NCBI GenBank assembly: GCA_937871505.1
Contig: CALMPF010000071.1
Location: 1-53,454, forward strand
Direction: 5' to 3'
Source: an uncultured Planctomycetia bacterium
Lineage (GTDB): Bacteria > Planctomycetota > Phycisphaerae > Phycisphaerales > SM1A02
Length of the DNA stretch: 53,454 nucleotides
The number at the start of each line of letters is the position of its first letter. Position 1 is the first letter of the stretch. Positions 1-10,438 of the stretch are shown piece by piece. The translations under genes and the position numbers were made by a program. The notes under the pieces were generated by a model. It made no database searches. It was given only the letters and a program-made list of their open reading frames with translations, and had not been told where the DNA came from.

Positions 1-2
1 CA

Positions 3-470
3 CCCTCGACGCAGGTCACCGACCAGTACTCCCACCTCGGCGTGCAGTTCTCAGCGTTGTTCGCGGCGACGTCCTTCGGCCCCGTCGGGTATCCGATCGA
101 CGGTGCTGGGCTGTTCGCGAGCTGGACCGACCTCGTCCCCCTCACGCTCGACTTCGAGACTCGGCAGCACTGGATCGGCTTCCACCACCCGGGGAAGTTC
201 CGCATCCGGCTCTACGACGACGCCGCGCTCGTGTATGACTCCGTGATCATGCTCGGTGGAAGCGGGGTGAACTTCTTCACCGGGATCGTTGGACTGTCGG
301 GCTTCAACCGGGCCGTCCTCGACGATCCCTTCGACGGCACCTTCGGCATCGACAACATCTACTTCGGCGCCATCCCCGCCCCTCCGGTGGCGGCCCTGCT
401 CGGGGCCGTCCTCTTCGGCAGGGGGCGGCGCCGCAGCGCGCAGCGCAGGCGTGAGAAGGGGCGGGTCTGA
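3..470 (+). CDS. PEP-CTERM-type exported protein, 5' truncated by window edge
   Basis: The reading frame is open from the first complete codon at the left edge, so the true start lies outside the window and 155 residues are visible. The visible part begins with VTDQYSHLGVQFS, a pattern common in PEP-CTERM exported proteins, where it starts a beta-sandwich domain. It ends with AIPAPPVAALLGAVLFGRGRRR: a Pro-Ala sorting motif, a short hydrophobic helix and an Arg-rich tail, the layout recognised by exosortase-type systems. The motif is IPAPP, not strict PEP, a variant frequent in Phycisphaerae. The protein is presumably exported and processed at the cell surface; its function is unknown. A GTG at 42 is an internal codon and not a convincing start because the homologous pattern begins before it. 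Confidence 0.75.
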   Translation, partial: PSTQVTDQYSHLGVQFSALFAATSFGPVGYPIDGAGLFASWTDLVPLTLDFETRQHWIGFHHPGKFRIRLYDDAALVYDSVIMLGGSGVNFFTGIVGLSGFNRAVLDDPFDGTFGIDNIYFGAIPAPPVAALLGAVLFGRGRRRSAQRRREKGRV

Positions 471-825
471 GATCCGCCCGACGGCGCGCGCCCATGGTCG
501 CGGCGATCACGTCTTCCGCGAAGCCCGCCTCCGGATGAGCGACGCACGCTGACGAGCGGCGCCCATTGACGAGGCCCGAGAGAAGCGCCGTGCCGGATGG
601 CCATCGGCGCTCGTCGTGCCGACTCGACCGGTGGGCGTCACCGCCCGTCGCCCGTCGCTCGTCGTGGCGCGCATCGCACGACCGCAAGCGCCGGTCTCGA
701 TGCTCGACCGGCCGGTCGCTGCGCTCCCGGATCGTTGAAGCGGACGTCCGCCGGACGTCGAGCTGCGCACGGGCGTCGCCGCGCGCTTCGAACGCGGTCC
801 GCGTTCGCGTCGTCCGGCGCCGCCG
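471..825. other. Intergenic region between convergent genes, with one stem-loop
   Basis: I see no credible gene in these 355 bases; the open frames here are Arg/Ser-rich shadows of high GC. The region separates the exported protein on the left from the HEAT lipoprotein arriving from the right. A perfect 8-bp stem with a 3-nt loop (CGAACGCG / CGCGTTCG) lies at 789-807 and could help termination in either direction, but it has no T-run. A CGGACGTCCG palindrome lies at 741-750. Confidence 0.5.
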
Positions 826-1782
826 CTACGGCGCTGGAGCGATCGGAGCCGACGGAGTCGGCTCGTCGACCTCGCTCCCCCTCAGGCGATCGGGCGTCGG
901 GTCCTCCACCGTCGGCTCCCAGCGGAGCGCCGGCGCGCGGGGATCGGGTTCGTCGTAGGTGCCGCGGGCTCCCTCGTCGCGGAGCCCGGCGGGCGGCGCC
1001 GGGGTCTCGAAGGTCACCGGGGCCCAGAAGACGAGCCTGTCGCCGAGCGTGATCGGGCGGGTGAAGGTCGGATAGAGGAACGGCCTCTGGCCCGCGAAGG
1101 GGGTGCTCGTCGCGTCATACCAGCGCAGCCATTGCACGCGGCTGAGCCCGAAGTCCTCTCCGGTCAGGAGCGTCATCGATGCCCGGGCTGCGTCGTTGAG
1201 CGAAAGCTCGCGGGCGTCGAGCGCCACCGCGAGGGCCTGGAAGGCGCGATCGTCCGGATACTGCCCGAGCGCGATGGCGGCCTCCATGCGCACGTCCGCT
1301 GCCTCCTCGAGATCGACGACCCGGCCTGCGAGGGGCACGATCACCGCCGGGTTGTGGATCCGCTGGAGCCCGCGGGCCGCCGACCAGCGGACCTCGCGCC
1401 GCGGATTCGTCAGCTTCGCGGCGATCGCAGGAGCATCGGCGGGGGTGCCGTGGCGGGCGAGGGCCTCGATCGAGATCGCCAGCACGAGCGGGTCCTGCTC
1501 GGTGGCGACGCGGTCGCGGTAGAGGTTGAGATACGGTTCGCTGCCGCCCCACGGCGCGTTGGCGAGGAGCGTCGTCCCCCGGCGGCGATTCTCCGCGTCG
1601 TAGGGATCGAGGGCCCACTCCGCGGCTTGCTCCGGCGTGGGGGGATTGAACGCCGAGAAGAAGTTCGAGAAGTCCGAACTGAGCGTGTCGCAGCCGGCCA
1701 GCGCAGCCGCGCCGAGGGCGAGCGGCGCGAGCGCGGCGCGGAGCGGCGAAGTCGTGCGCTGGCGGTGCATGGGGAACGGCAT
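826..1782 (-). CDS. HEAT-repeat lipoprotein
   Basis: The 318-residue protein starts with a lipoprotein signal peptide: a basic N-terminus, a hydrophobic stretch LAPLALGAAALAG, and Cys31 in the lipobox LAGC. An internal ATG at 1770 (MHRQRTT) is an equally good start. The middle carries two to three HEAT-type helical repeats, for example PLVLAISIEALARHGTPADA, REVRWSAARGLQRIHNPA and ADVRMEAAIALGQYPDDRAF. The rest is rich in Pro, Asp and Glu and looks disordered. It is probably anchored in a membrane and used for protein-protein contacts, but no partner can be named. It follows smc on the same strand after 88 bp, and the next lipoprotein upstream also carries HEAT repeats, so a shared envelope role is possible. 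No Shine-Dalgarno sequence is visible at either start. Confidence 0.8.
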   Translation of the reverse strand: MPFPMHRQRTTSPLRAALAPLALGAAALAGCDTLSSDFSNFFSAFNPPTPEQAAEWALDPYDAENRRRGTTLLANAPWGGSEPYLNLYRDRVATEQDPLVLAISIEALARHGTPADAPAIAAKLTNPRREVRWSAARGLQRIHNPAVIVPLAGRVVDLEEAADVRMEAAIALGQYPDDRAFQALAVALDARELSLNDAARASMTLLTGEDFGLSRVQWLRWYDATSTPFAGQRPFLYPTFTRPITLGDRLVFWAPVTFETPAPPAGLRDEGARGTYDEPDPRAPALRWEPTVEDPTPDRLRGSEVDEPTPSAPIAPAP

Positions 1783-1870
1783 CGGACGAATCGCGTCGAG
1801 CGTATGCGTGCGAGCGCGACCTCCGTCGCGCGGGCGCAGAGCGCACCCCGCCGCGAGGCCGGGGGCCCGA

Positions 1871-4800
1871 TCAGGAAGGGGGATCGAGCGCGAGCCGGAG
1901 CGCCTCGCGGATCGCCGGGCGCGGGGTGCCTGCGCGCTCGGTGGAAGGCGTCAGATCGCCCTCGTGTTCGTGACGTTCGGCGACCGGCGGCTCGGCTGAT
2001 GTCGACGCTGCCGGACCTGCCTGGACGGCGCGATCGCGCCGCGGGGCCCGCGTCCGCGCCGGGCGCTCGCCGCCGACGGAGCGCCGCCGCCCGGCTCCCT
2101 CCCCGTTCGGGGGGACGGAGACGCCCAGCCCGTCCGAACGGGCCCGCTCCGGTGCATCGCGCGGCGCGTCGGGACCCGCGATTTCCATTGCATGGGGCAC
2201 ATGGGGCACCTCGGGCACCTCGGGCACCTCGGACGCCTCGGGCGCGATCCGGCCCCCGTCGCCGACGTGCTCGAACTGCACGGCGACCCGCTTGCTGACG
2301 CCGCGCTCCTGCATGGTGACGCCGTAGAGGCGATGGCACGCCTGCATCGTGCGCTTGTGGTGCGTGATCACGATGAAGTGGCTGCGGTCGAGGAACGGGA
2401 GCAGGCAGTTGCAGAAGCGCTCGACGTTGGCCTCGTCCAGTGCGGCGTCGACCTCGTCGAGGATGCAGAAGGGCGAGGGCTTGCTCATGAAGATCGCCAG
2501 CAGGAGGGCGACCGCGGTGAGCGTCTTCTCGCCGCCCGAGAGCTGCTCGTTGACCCGCGGCGTCTTGCCCGGAGGCCGTGCCGTGATCTCGACGCCGGCG
2601 TCGAGAACATCGACGCGCCCCTCCTCGTCGGCGACGAGAAAGATGTCCGCGCTGCCGCCGCCGAAGAGCCTGCGGAAGGTGCCCTGCGCGCCCGCGAAGT
2701 GCTCGCGCACGGCGGCGAACGTCTCCTCGAAGCGCGTGCGGCAGAGCGCATCCAGCTCGGCGACGAGCGTGGCGAGCTGCGCCTTGGCGGCGTCGATGTC
2801 GGCGACCTGGCGGATGAGGTCCTCATTGCGCGACTCGAGCTGGGACTCCTCGTCGATCGCGTCGAGATTGACGTTGCCGAGACGGCGGATCTCTTCGCGG
2901 AGCGCCTCGGCCTCGCGCTGCGCGGCGTCGCGGTCGAGCGCGACGAAGCCCGGCTCCTCGCGATGGGAGCGGTGAACGACGTAGGCCGTGCCCAGATCGA
3001 GCTCGAGCTCCGCGAGCGTCCTGTCCATCAAGGTCTCGCGGCGCACTTCGAGCTCGCGCAGGGCGATCTCCACCCCGCCGTGCTCGCGCTCGACGGCGGT
3101 CAGCGCCTCGCGGGCCTCGACGAGCGCGGCGTTGGCGGCGCCGACCTCTCCATCGGCCTCGCGCAGCCTGGCGGACGCGGCGTCGAGGCTCTCGCCGATC
3201 TCGGCGCAGCGCGCCTGCGCCGCGGCGATCGCCCGCTCGGACTCCGCGATCGCCTCGCGCAGCCGCTCGGCCTGCTCCGCCCGGCGGGCGACCTGCGCCC
3301 GTGCGTGCTCCGCATGGCGGAGCGACTCTTCGATGCGGTGGCCGAGGTGGCGGCGCTCCCGGCGTCCCTGCTCGAGCGCCTCGTTGGCCTGCGTCGACGC
3401 GATCCTCGCCTGCGCGTGACGCTCCGCCGCCGCCCCGGCCTCGGCGCGGAGGCGGTCATGCTCGGCGCGGAGCGACGCGGCCTCCTCTGCCTGCTCCGAA
3501 AGGAGCCGTCCGAGCGACTCGACCCGTTCGAGCAGCGTGCGCCGCTCGGCCTCGATCGACTCGGCATGGCGCAGCGACTCGACGCACTCCTCACCGACGC
3601 GGCCGAGCTCGCGGAGGAGCCGCGCCGCCTCCGACTCGTGGCGCTGGAGCGCGTAACGAGCCTCGACCGCCATCCGACGACTCGCCTGAAGCCGTTCCGC
3701 CACGTCGAGCTGGAGCCGGCGGCTCTCCTCGCTTTCCGCGGCGACCTGAGACGCCTCGAGATCGAGGCGGCCGATCTCCGACTCCAGCCGCCGCATCGCG
3801 GCGCGAAGTTCCGCCATCTCGGCCTCGCGGGCGAGCCAGCCTGGCGTCGCGCCGGAGGCGGCGCCCGCAGCGCCATTCCGCCCCGGCTCGCCGGCGATGC
3901 TCGTCCGGCCGTCGGCCTCGAGGACGTCGCCGCGGCGCGTCACGAAGCGGCAGCCGGCGAGCGGCCCGGCCGCGAGCAGGATCGCCGACTCGAGGCGGTC
4001 GACCAGGTACGTCGATCCGAGCAGGCGTTCGAGAAGCTCGCTCGCGTCGGGGCTCACGTCGACGAGGTCGAGGACGCGGCAGACGCCCGTCGGAAGGGGG
4101 GACGAGCGAGGCGCGCGGAGCGCCTCGTCGCCGCGGCCTGACGGAGCCTGCGCGGTTGCGGAGCCTCCGGGAACCTCGAGCAGGTGCAGCGGCGCGAACG
4201 CCGCGCGCCCCGGGAGCGCCCGCAGCGCCGCTTCGAGCGGCGCGAGGTCGCCGAGCCGATCGACGACGAGCAGCTCGAGATGGCCGCCGAGCGCCGCCTC
4301 GACGATCGCCGCGTGCTCGCGCCCGACGGAGAGCATGTCGCCGAGCATGCCGCGGATCCCGGGGAAGCGGTCCGGCGCGGCGAGCACGGCCCGGACCGAC
4401 GCGCCGAGCCCTTCACCTGCGGCCCGCATCTCCTCGAGGAGGCTCAGCCTCGAGCCGACTGAGGCGACCTCCTGCCGCTTTCGCGTGAGCTCCGCGACGA
4501 CGCGCCCGTGCCGGTCGCCGAGGGCGGCGGCTGCGGCGCTGTGCTCCTGCATGCTCCGCTCGAGGCGCAGCGCCTCATCGAGCTCGACGCGCTCGCCGAC
4601 GAGCGCGGTCAATCGTCGGCAGCGGACGCCGTCGAGCTCGGCCCGCAGCGGATCGACGCGGGCGCGGAGCCGCTCAGCCGCCTCGCGCTGATGGCGGGCC
4701 CGCTCATCGAGGGACTCGCACCGGGCGACCGCCTGCGAGCGCTGGCGCTCGATCGAGTGCGCGGCGTCGCGGCGTCGCTCCGCCTCGTGCTGCGCTTCGA

Positions 4801-5989
4801 TCGAGCGTCGTTCGAGATCCGACCGCTCGCGCGCGATCCGCTGCGCCGCGGCCTCCGCCTCTCCGCAGGCGTCCTGCACGGCGGCGAGCGCGGCCTCGGC
4901 CTGGGCGAACTGCACCCGCAGCGCGGCGAGCTCCGCTTCGAGCGCGGCGAGGCGTGCGGCCTCCTCGGAGGCATGCGCCTCGCCCTCCGCGAGGTTCCGG
5001 GCGTTGAGATCGCGAAGCTGCCCGGCGTGCCGTCCGGCGGCGGAGGCGTCCTGTCGGCGCGACTCGAGATCGCGCACCGCGTCGAGGAGCTCCTGCCGCG
5101 CGATCTCGGCCTGCTGCCTGGCCTCTTCGCGCTCGATCACTTCGGCGCGGGCTGCGCCGCGGCGCCGGTCGATCGACTCGAGCCTCGTCCCCGCCTCGTG
5201 GAGGGCGCAGACGATCTCGTGGAACTGGTCGAGGGCGAGGTCGGTGCGGAGCGTGCGCCGCTGCGCATCGAGCGACTGAAAGCGCCGCGCCTTCTCGGCC
5301 TGGCCGCGGACGATCCGCAGGCGGCGCTCCGTCGCCGAGAGCTGTTCGCGCACGACGGCGAGGCTGGCCTCGGCCTGCTCGAGCCGCCGGGCCGACTCCA
5401 GCTTGCGGGCCTTGAAGCCCGCGATGCCCGCGGCTTCCTCGAGGATCTCGCGGCGCTCGATCGGCTTGGCGCGGAGCAGCGCATCGACCTTGCCCTGCTC
5501 GATGATGCAGTACGCGTCGATGCCGATGCCGGTGTCGAGGAAGAGCTCCCTGACGTCGCGAAGCCGGACCTTCCGTCCGTTGATCAGGTACTCGCTGCGT
5601 CCGTCGCTGTAGAGTCGGCGCGTGACGTCGACCTGATCCGCATCGACGGGCAGGAGGCGGCGCGGCGGGGCGGCCGAGACCGCGCCGATCACGGACTCCC
5701 CGGGCGCCGGGACCGCAGCCGGCTCGATCGGATTCTCGAAGCTCAGCGTCACCGACGCCTGGCCGAGCGGCTTGCGCGTGGCGCTGCCGGCGAAGATCAC
5801 GTCGAGCATCGCGCCGCCGCGGAGGCTCTTCGCGGAGCGCTCTCCGAGCACCCACTTGATCCCGTCGACGACGTTGCTCTTGCCGCACCCGTTGGGACCG
5901 ACGATGCCGATGATCGGCTCGTCGAAGCGGAACTCGGTGGGGTTCGCGAAGCTCTTGAAGCCCGCGAGGGTGACCTTCGAAAGCCGCAT
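1871..5989 (-). CDS. smc: Chromosome segregation protein SMC
   Basis: This 1372-residue ATPase of the condensin family organises and segregates the chromosome. The N-terminal head begins [20 protein letters not shown], with Walker [10 protein letters not shown] at 31-39. Long coiled coils flank a hinge at roughly 545-700 ([14 protein letters not shown] to [11 protein letters not shown]). The C-terminal head has the signature [16 protein letters not shown] near 1146 and Walker [15 protein letters not shown] near 1178. The start at 5989 is preferred over an in-frame ATG at 6067 because AAGGAGG lies 8 nt upstream and bacterial SMC proteins begin MxLKKLxLxGFKSF. The protein is longer than the usual 1150-1200 residues, in part because of a C-terminal tail of about 130 residues with repeated EVP/HVP units and a basic, disordered end. 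scpA and scpB are not in the window. Confidence 0.97.
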   Translation of the reverse strand: MRLSKVTLAGFKSFANPTEFRFDEPIIGIVGPNGCGKSNVVDGIKWVLGERSAKSLRGGAMLDVIFAGSATRKPLGQASVTLSFENPIEPAAVPAPGESVIGAVSAAPPRRLLPVDADQVDVTRRLYSDGRSEYLINGRKVRLRDVRELFLDTGIGIDAYCIIEQGKVDALLRAKPIERREILEEAAGIAGFKARKLESARRLEQAEASLAVVREQLSATERRLRIVRGQAEKARRFQSLDAQRRTLRTDLALDQFHEIVCALHEAGTRLESIDRRRGAARAEVIEREEARQQAEIARQELLDAVRDLESRRQDASAAGRHAGQLRDLNARNLAEGEAHASEEAARLAALEAELAALRVQFAQAEAALAAVQDACGEAEAAAQRIARERSDLERRSIEAQHEAERRRDAAHSIERQRSQAVARCESLDERARHQREAAERLRARVDPLRAELDGVRCRRLTALVGERVELDEALRLERSMQEHSAAAAALGDRHGRVVAELTRKRQEVASVGSRLSLLEEMRAAGEGLGASVRAVLAAPDRFPGIRGMLGDMLSVGREHAAIVEAALGGHLELLVVDRLGDLAPLEAALRALPGRAAFAPLHLLEVPGGSATAQAPSGRGDEALRAPRSSPLPTGVCRVLDLVDVSPDASELLERLLGSTYLVDRLESAILLAAGPLAGCRFVTRRGDVLEADGRTSIAGEPGRNGAAGAASGATPGWLAREAEMAELRAAMRRLESEIGRLDLEASQVAAESEESRRLQLDVAERLQASRRMAVEARYALQRHESEAARLLRELGRVGEECVESLRHAESIEAERRTLLERVESLGRLLSEQAEEAASLRAEHDRLRAEAGAAAERHAQARIASTQANEALEQGRRERRHLGHRIEESLRHAEHARAQVARRAEQAERLREAIAESERAIAAAQARCAEIGESLDAASARLREADGEVGAANAALVEAREALTAVEREHGGVEIALRELEVRRETLMDRTLAELELDLGTAYVVHRSHREEPGFVALDRDAAQREAEALREEIRRLGNVNLDAIDEESQLESRNEDLIRQVADIDAAKAQLATLVAELDALCRTRFEETFAAVREHFAGAQGTFRRLFGGGSADIFLVADEEGRVDVLDAGVEITARPPGKTPRVNEQLSGGEKTLTAVALLLAIFMSKPSPFCILDEVDAALDEANVERFCNCLLPFLDRSHFIVITHHKRTMQACHRLYGVTMQERGVSKRVAVQFEHVGDGGRIAPEASEVPEVPEVPHVPHAMEIAGPDAPRDAPERARSDGLGVSVPPNGEGAGRRRSVGGERPARTRAPRRDRAVQAGPAASTSAEPPVAERHEHEGDLTPSTERAGTPRPAIREALRLALDPPS
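2192..2245 (+). repeat. 9-bp tandem repeat inside the smc 3' end
   Basis: Six imperfect 9-bp units (ATGGGGCAC, CTCGGGCAC and variants) lie in tandem within the reading frame of smc. On the coding strand they encode the repeating tripeptides EVP and HVP in the C-terminal tail. Because the unit is a multiple of three, copy-number change would keep the frame open. Confidence 0.8.
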
Positions 5990-6063
5990 GGGCCGCGCCT
6001 CCTTGCTGGCCGGACGGTGCGCCGGGCAGGTCTTCGGGCGGCCGACCCCGTCCGTAGGGTCGG

Positions 6064-7923
6064 TCAACGCGGGACTATACCACCCCTTGGGTCGACCGCG
6101 GGCTTTCGCGTCGCCGGGTCGGCGAGCGGAGCGAGGCTTCCATCGTCGAGCGACGCGGGCGTCATGCCGTCGTCGACTTCGAGGAAGTCGAAGTCCGGAT
6201 CGCCGAACTCCGGCCGTTCGATCGGCGCGGTCTCGGCCTCAAGCTTGAGGATCGCGGCCATCAGGCGGTCCTGCTCGGTCTTGAAGTCGACCCGGAGCAC
6301 CTTGGCCCGGACCATCTCGTAGAGCAGGCCGACCACCTCGCCGTAGGCGAGGTCGAGACCCGGCCGCGGGTCGTCGACGCCGGAGCGCCTCGCGAGGAAC
6401 CGGATGAAGCCGACCAGGTCCGTCGGGGCGTCGACGATGATCCGGTCGGACTCCGGCGTCGCGCGGTAGAAGACCTCGATGTGGTCGTCGCCGTGATCGC
6501 CCTTCATCAGGATCCGGCCCGACCAGATCTGGAGAGTCAGCGGAAGCTCGATGCGGACGGGCTCGTTCGCCGCCACGGCGATGCGGGGCGTCCCCGACTG
6601 CGAAACGAAGAGGGTCGGGGCGACTGAGGGGCCGGTCCAGAGCTCGAACTTCGAGCCGACGCGCTCCATGCTGATCGCCGGATCGAGCCGCGTGCCCAGC
6701 GCCGCGAAGGCTGCGGCGCGAATGTCGACGTCGCGGTCCTGGAGCAGGTCCTTCAGGGCCTTGTCGATCCGCGGATCGACGCCGAGGTCGGTCAGAAGCT
6801 CGATCGCCGCCAGACGCGACTCCTCGTCCTTCGAGTTGGCCATGTCGATCAGGTGCGGCACGACGAGCCGATCGTTGAGCCGGGCCCCCGCGCGGAGCGC
6901 CGCCAGCCGCGGCGACTCCTCGGGATACGTGTAGAGCTCCTGGAGCATCGGGATCGTGCGGACCCCGAGCGCCTGCCAGCGCCACGAGGCCGCCTCCGAC
7001 TCCGCAGGGGTCGCGAGCAGGGCGCGGCGGACCTGAAGCGCGACCAGCTCCGGTGCGTCGAGGCTCAGCGTGGTGTGGCGCATCAGCTCGATGAACTCGC
7101 GCGTCCGCGTGCGATAGGAGGGGGGGATCCAGATGCGCACGGACTCGTCGTTCTCGCCTCTCGCCGCCGCGCCGTCCTGTCCCGGCTCGCGCGGGAAGTT
7201 GGAGTTGATCGCCGTCTGGAGCGTGGCGCTGCGGTTGTGGCTGGGGGTGTACAGCCGCAGCTTCAGCGGCATGTCGCGCTTCACCGTGCCGCCCTCGAGG
7301 ATCCGTCCCGAGAGCCGCGACTGGGTCATTCCCGCCCGCGGCTCGACGAAGGGATTGACGAAGATCGGTCCCTTCGCCGTCGCGAGGACCGTCGCCTGTC
7401 GATTGCCCGAGGAGAGCTGTCCCGGTCGAAGGTCGCAGGTGTAGAGCCGTCCGCCCTCGAGGCTCGTCGTCGTGGTTCCGGCGGCGACGTACACGCGCAC
7501 GTCGAATGGCGTTCCTCGCGGCGAGCCCGCGGGGATGATCCCCTCGACGGCGACGACGGCCGTGTCCATCGAGTCGAGAAGCTCCTCGGGCGAGAACTCG
7601 TCGAAGGGCGGCAGGCCGATGCCCTTGCGGCCCATGTCCTGAAGCATGAACGCGCGGACGTCCGCGGGCAGCGCCCGCGAGCCCGTCCCCCGAAGCCCGA
7701 CGACAAGCCCGAAGCCGCGGACGATCACGTCGCGATAGCCGAGCACCACGGCTTCCGAGGCGACGGTCCCGCGCATGATCTGCGGAACCTCGACCTCGAT
7801 GGGTCGACGCTCCGGCCGCTCGAGCCGGATCGGCTCGGGACGTCGATCCACGCGCTCGACGCTGTCGCACGAACCCAGCGCGAGAGACGCGCAGGCGAGG
7901 AGGATGATCCGAAGTCGATGCAT
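6064..7923 (-). CDS. FlgI-like lipoprotein with central HEAT repeats
   Basis: The 619-residue protein starts [19 protein letters not shown], a signal peptide with lipobox LGSC (Cys19). Residues of about 45-300 resemble the flagellar P-ring protein Flg[19 protein letters not shown] matches the FlgI GYGLVVGLxGTGD motif, followed by [19 protein letters not shown] and [14 protein letters not shown], matching FlgI segments of the same order. After about residue 330 come HEAT-like repeats ([37 protein letters not shown]), then a beta-rich domain and an acidic end. No flagellar gene is nearby, and the HEAT region is not part of flagellar FlgI. It probably forms or decorates an envelope ring or scaffold, but that is inference. 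The start was chosen for its signal peptide; an open frame continues upstream through the tRNA and is not coding. smc follows after 74 bp. Confidence 0.82.
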   Translation of the reverse strand: MHRLRIILLACASLALGSCDSVERVDRRPEPIRLERPERRPIEVEVPQIMRGTVASEAVVLGYRDVIVRGFGLVVGLRGTGSRALPADVRAFMLQDMGRKGIGLPPFDEFSPEELLDSMDTAVVAVEGIIPAGSPRGTPFDVRVYVAAGTTTTSLEGGRLYTCDLRPGQLSSGNRQATVLATAKGPIFVNPFVEPRAGMTQSRLSGRILEGGTVKRDMPLKLRLYTPSHNRSATLQTAINSNFPREPGQDGAAARGENDESVRIWIPPSYRTRTREFIELMRHTTLSLDAPELVALQVRRALLATPAESEAASWRWQALGVRTIPMLQELYTYPEESPRLAALRAGARLNDRLVVPHLIDMANSKDEESRLAAIELLTDLGVDPRIDKALKDLLQDRDVDIRAAAFAALGTRLDPAISMERVGSKFELWTGPSVAPTLFVSQSGTPRIAVAANEPVRIELPLTLQIWSGRILMKGDHGDDHIEVFYRATPESDRIIVDAPTDLVGFIRFLARRSGVDDPRPGLDLAYGEVVGLLYEMVRAKVLRVDFKTEQDRLMAAILKLEAETAPIERPEFGDPDFDFLEVDDGMTPASLDDGSLAPLADPATRKPAVDPRGGIVPR

Positions 7924-8069
7924 GGGTGTCGCGTGCGTTCGGGCGGCGTCGCGAGCGTCGCGGCGCCTCCTTTGCGGGCGCTCTGGGCACCGGGGAGGGG
8001 CGCAGCCCCGGGTGCGAAGGCTCCGATGGCGCCCCCGGCGCCCGCGACCGAGGGGAGGGCCGGAGCGAG

Positions 8070-8142
8070 TGGGCGCTGCCGGAGTCGAACCGGCGACCGT
8101 CGCCATGTAAGGGCGATGCTCTGGCCTCTGAGCTAAGCGCCC
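8070..8142 (-). tRNA. tRNA-Val (anticodon TAC)
   Basis: A complete cloverleaf is readable on the minus strand: acceptor GGGCGCT/AGCGCCC, D-stem GCTC/GAGC, anticodon stem TCGCC/GGCGA with loop CTTACAT (anticodon TAC), and T-arm GCCGG-TTCGACT-CCGGC. The discriminator base is A. CCA is not encoded, since ACT follows the acceptor. A TAGCAT hexamer at 8169-8174, about 26 nt upstream, could be its -10 element, but no clear -35 is present. Confidence 0.95.
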
Positions 8143-8323
8143 GACGGGCCCTCGACGGGAACCGGCGCATGCTATCCGAATCGGCGCGTGGCGCCGAGAC
8201 GCCCGTTCGGTAGGATGCCCCTCCGACTCGGTCCCCGCGGCCCGTGAGGGCGGGATCGTCGGCCGCGGCGCTGACGTCGAGGGGACCCGGGCCGTTCCAC
8301 GTTCGGAAGGAGCACAGGACATC

Positions 8324-10438
8324 ATGACGGACCATCGATCCGGCTGGACGCGAGGCGGGAGCGCCTCCGTGAGACTCGGGGTCTTGGCGCTGGCGGGGCT
8401 GCTCGCGAGCAGCGCCTCCGCGGGGATCGCGAACGACGAGTGCACGGGGGCGATTCCCATCGGCCTCGGCGACACTCCGTTCTCGACGGTCGGCGCCACG
8501 ACCAGCGCGGCGCCGCTCCCCGTCGACTGCGACAAGGGCTTCGGCCTCGCCTTCGTCAACGACATCTGGTTCTCGTTCGTCGCCCCCAAGGACGGCGTCC
8601 TGACCGTCTACACCTGCAATCAGGCGAGCTACGACTCCCGGCTCGCCGGCTACGGCGGCACCTGCGCCAACCTTCAGTTCGAGGGCTGCAACGACGACGG
8701 TCCCGGCTGCGGACTGACGTCCCTGATGGACATCTTCACGTTCGGCGGCCAGACCTACTACATCCGCGTCGGCGGGTTTTCCGGCAGCGGCACCGGAACG
8801 CTCACCCTCACCTACGACGGCTTCGAGCAGAGCTGCCCGCCCTCGGATCACGACTGCTACTCGACCGGCGGGCCCGGCTGCACGGACGAGGAGTGCTGCC
8901 TGATCGTCTGCGAGCTCGACCCGTTCTGCTGCCAGGTCGCGTGGGACGGCATCTGCGTCGGCGAGGCGTTCGACTTCTGCGGCGCCCCGCCCTGCGACTG
9001 GTCCTGTCCGCTCGGCGCGCTGATCGAGCCCGAGCCCTGCGGGTTCGACACCAACGGCGGATGCAACTCCAACCCGCCGATCTTCACGGCGATCGCCTGC
9101 GGAGACACCTTCTGCGGCACCAACTGGGCCTCGGGCGGCTTCCGCGACACGGACTGGTATCAGCTCGTGCTCCCGAGCCTCCAGGAGATCACCTTCTCCG
9201 TCGAGACCACGCTGCCGATCGTGATCGGCCTCGTGAACACCGGCGGCGTCCCGGACTGCGCCATCGCCACCGCGCTGACGCCCTTCGCGGTCGCTCCGTT
9301 CTGCGGCGAGGCGAGCTTCAGCCGCTGCCTCGAGCCGGGGACCTACTGGCTCTTCGTCGGCGCCAACGGCTTCGACGGGTTCCCCTGCGGCAGCGCCAAC
9401 GACTACACGGTCACGCTGGTATGCAGCGGGCAGCCCTGCCAGCTCCCGGGCCCGCCCAACAACAACTGCGCCGACGCCTCGCAGGCCTTCGACGGGCCCA
9501 ACCCCTTCACGACCATCGATGCGACCACGGATGGGCCGCCGCTGCCCCCGGAGTGCAACGAGGGCTTCGGGCTCGCCTTCGTCAATGACGTCTGGTTCGA
9601 GTACGTCGCGACGCAGACGAGCGTGGTGACGATCTCGACGTGCAACACCGCGACCTTCGACACCCGCCTGGCGCTCTACGAGGGCACCTGCGGGGCGCTC
9701 GACCTGATCGCCTGCAACGACGACGCCGCAGGCTGCGGGCTCACGTCGCTGCTTCAGGCTCCGGTCTTCGAGGGCCAGACCTACATCATCCGCATCGGCG
9801 GCTTCGCAGGCTCGGGCACCGGCACGCTCAACATCTTCTACGGAGCGCCTCCGGGACTGCCCAATGACGACTGCGACGACGCCATCGAGATCCTCGACGG
9901 CACCACCCCCTTCGTCACGTCCGGCGCGACGACCGACGGTCCGCCGCTGCCCGCGGGGTGCAACGAGGGCTTCGGCCTCACCTTCGTCAATGACATCTGG
10001 TACTTCTACACCGCGACGTGCACCGGCACGCTCACCGTCTCCACCTGCGGCGCCGCGACGTACGACACGCGCCTGGCCGCGTACACCGGCGCCTGCGGGG
10101 CGCTGGACCTCGTGGCATGCAACGACGACGGCCCGGGCTGCCCGGGGTTCACGTCGATCATGAACGTCCCGGTGGTCTGCGGAACGACGTACCTCATCCG
10201 CGTCGGCGGCTTCGGCGGCTCCGGTTCGGGGACGCTGACCCTGACCTGCGCGGGCAAGCCCTGCGCGCCCGACTGCCCGAGCGACCTCACCGGCGACGGT
10301 GTCGTCGATGGCGCCGATCTCGGGATCCTGCTCGGCTTCTGGGGCGCCTGCCCGGGCTGCGCGGCGGACTTCAACGGCGACGGCGTCGTCGATGGCGCCG
10401 ACCTCGGCGTGCTCCTCGGAAGCTGGGGAGACTGCTGA
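8324..10438 (+). CDS. Secreted three-repeat protein with PPC-like domains and C-terminal dockerin-like module
   Basis: The 704-residue protein has a signal peptide (about residues 1-34, ending SSASAG). Three copies of a roughly 130-residue beta-sandwich repeat follow, at about 35-165, 380-510 and 513-645. Each starts with N-D-E/D-C and runs through GATT, GFGLAFVNDIW, STC, YDTRLA and ACNDD to IRVGGFxGSGTGTL, the pattern of bacterial pre-peptidase C-terminal (PPC-like) domains. Between repeats 1 and 2 lie a Cys-rich unit (CTDEECCLIVCELDPFCC, about 167-215) and a fourth diverged beta-sandwich. The C-terminus (646-704) is a duplicated Ca-binding dockerin-like module (GDGVVDGADLGILLG, GDGVVDGADLGVLLG). 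AAGGAG lies 11 nt before the ATG, with AGGA closer. The protein is extracellular or surface-bound; no catalytic motif is seen. It is followed by a strong terminator. Confidence 0.88.
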   Translation: MTDHRSGWTRGGSASVRLGVLALAGLLASSASAGIANDECTGAIPIGLGDTPFSTVGATTSAAPLPVDCDKGFGLAFVNDIWFSFVAPKDGVLTVYTCNQASYDSRLAGYGGTCANLQFEGCNDDGPGCGLTSLMDIFTFGGQTYYIRVGGFSGSGTGTLTLTYDGFEQSCPPSDHDCYSTGGPGCTDEECCLIVCELDPFCCQVAWDGICVGEAFDFCGAPPCDWSCPLGALIEPEPCGFDTNGGCNSNPPIFTAIACGDTFCGTNWASGGFRDTDWYQLVLPSLQEITFSVETTLPIVIGLVNTGGVPDCAIATALTPFAVAPFCGEASFSRCLEPGTYWLFVGANGFDGFPCGSANDYTVTLVCSGQPCQLPGPPNNNCADASQAFDGPNPFTTIDATTDGPPLPPECNEGFGLAFVNDVWFEYVATQTSVVTISTCNTATFDTRLALYEGTCGALDLIACNDDAAGCGLTSLLQAPVFEGQTYIIRIGGFAGSGTGTLNIFYGAPPGLPNDDCDDAIEILDGTTPFVTSGATTDGPPLPAGCNEGFGLTFVNDIWYFYTATCTGTLTVSTCGAATYDTRLAAYTGACGALDLVACNDDGPGCPGFTSIMNVPVVCGTTYLIRVGGFGGSGSGTLTLTCAGKPCAPDCPSDLTGDGVVDGADLGILLGFWGACPGCAADFNGDGVVDGADLGVLLGSWGDC

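Noticed and set aside
2192..6322. Two long plus-strand frames (649 and 604 residues) within smc
   Set aside because: Both are antisense to the SMC coding sequence, whose motifs are complete on the minus strand.
8143..8323. Promoter for the 704-residue secreted protein at TAGGAT (8211-8216)
   Set aside because: No -35 element is present at a proper distance, so I do not list it as a promoter.
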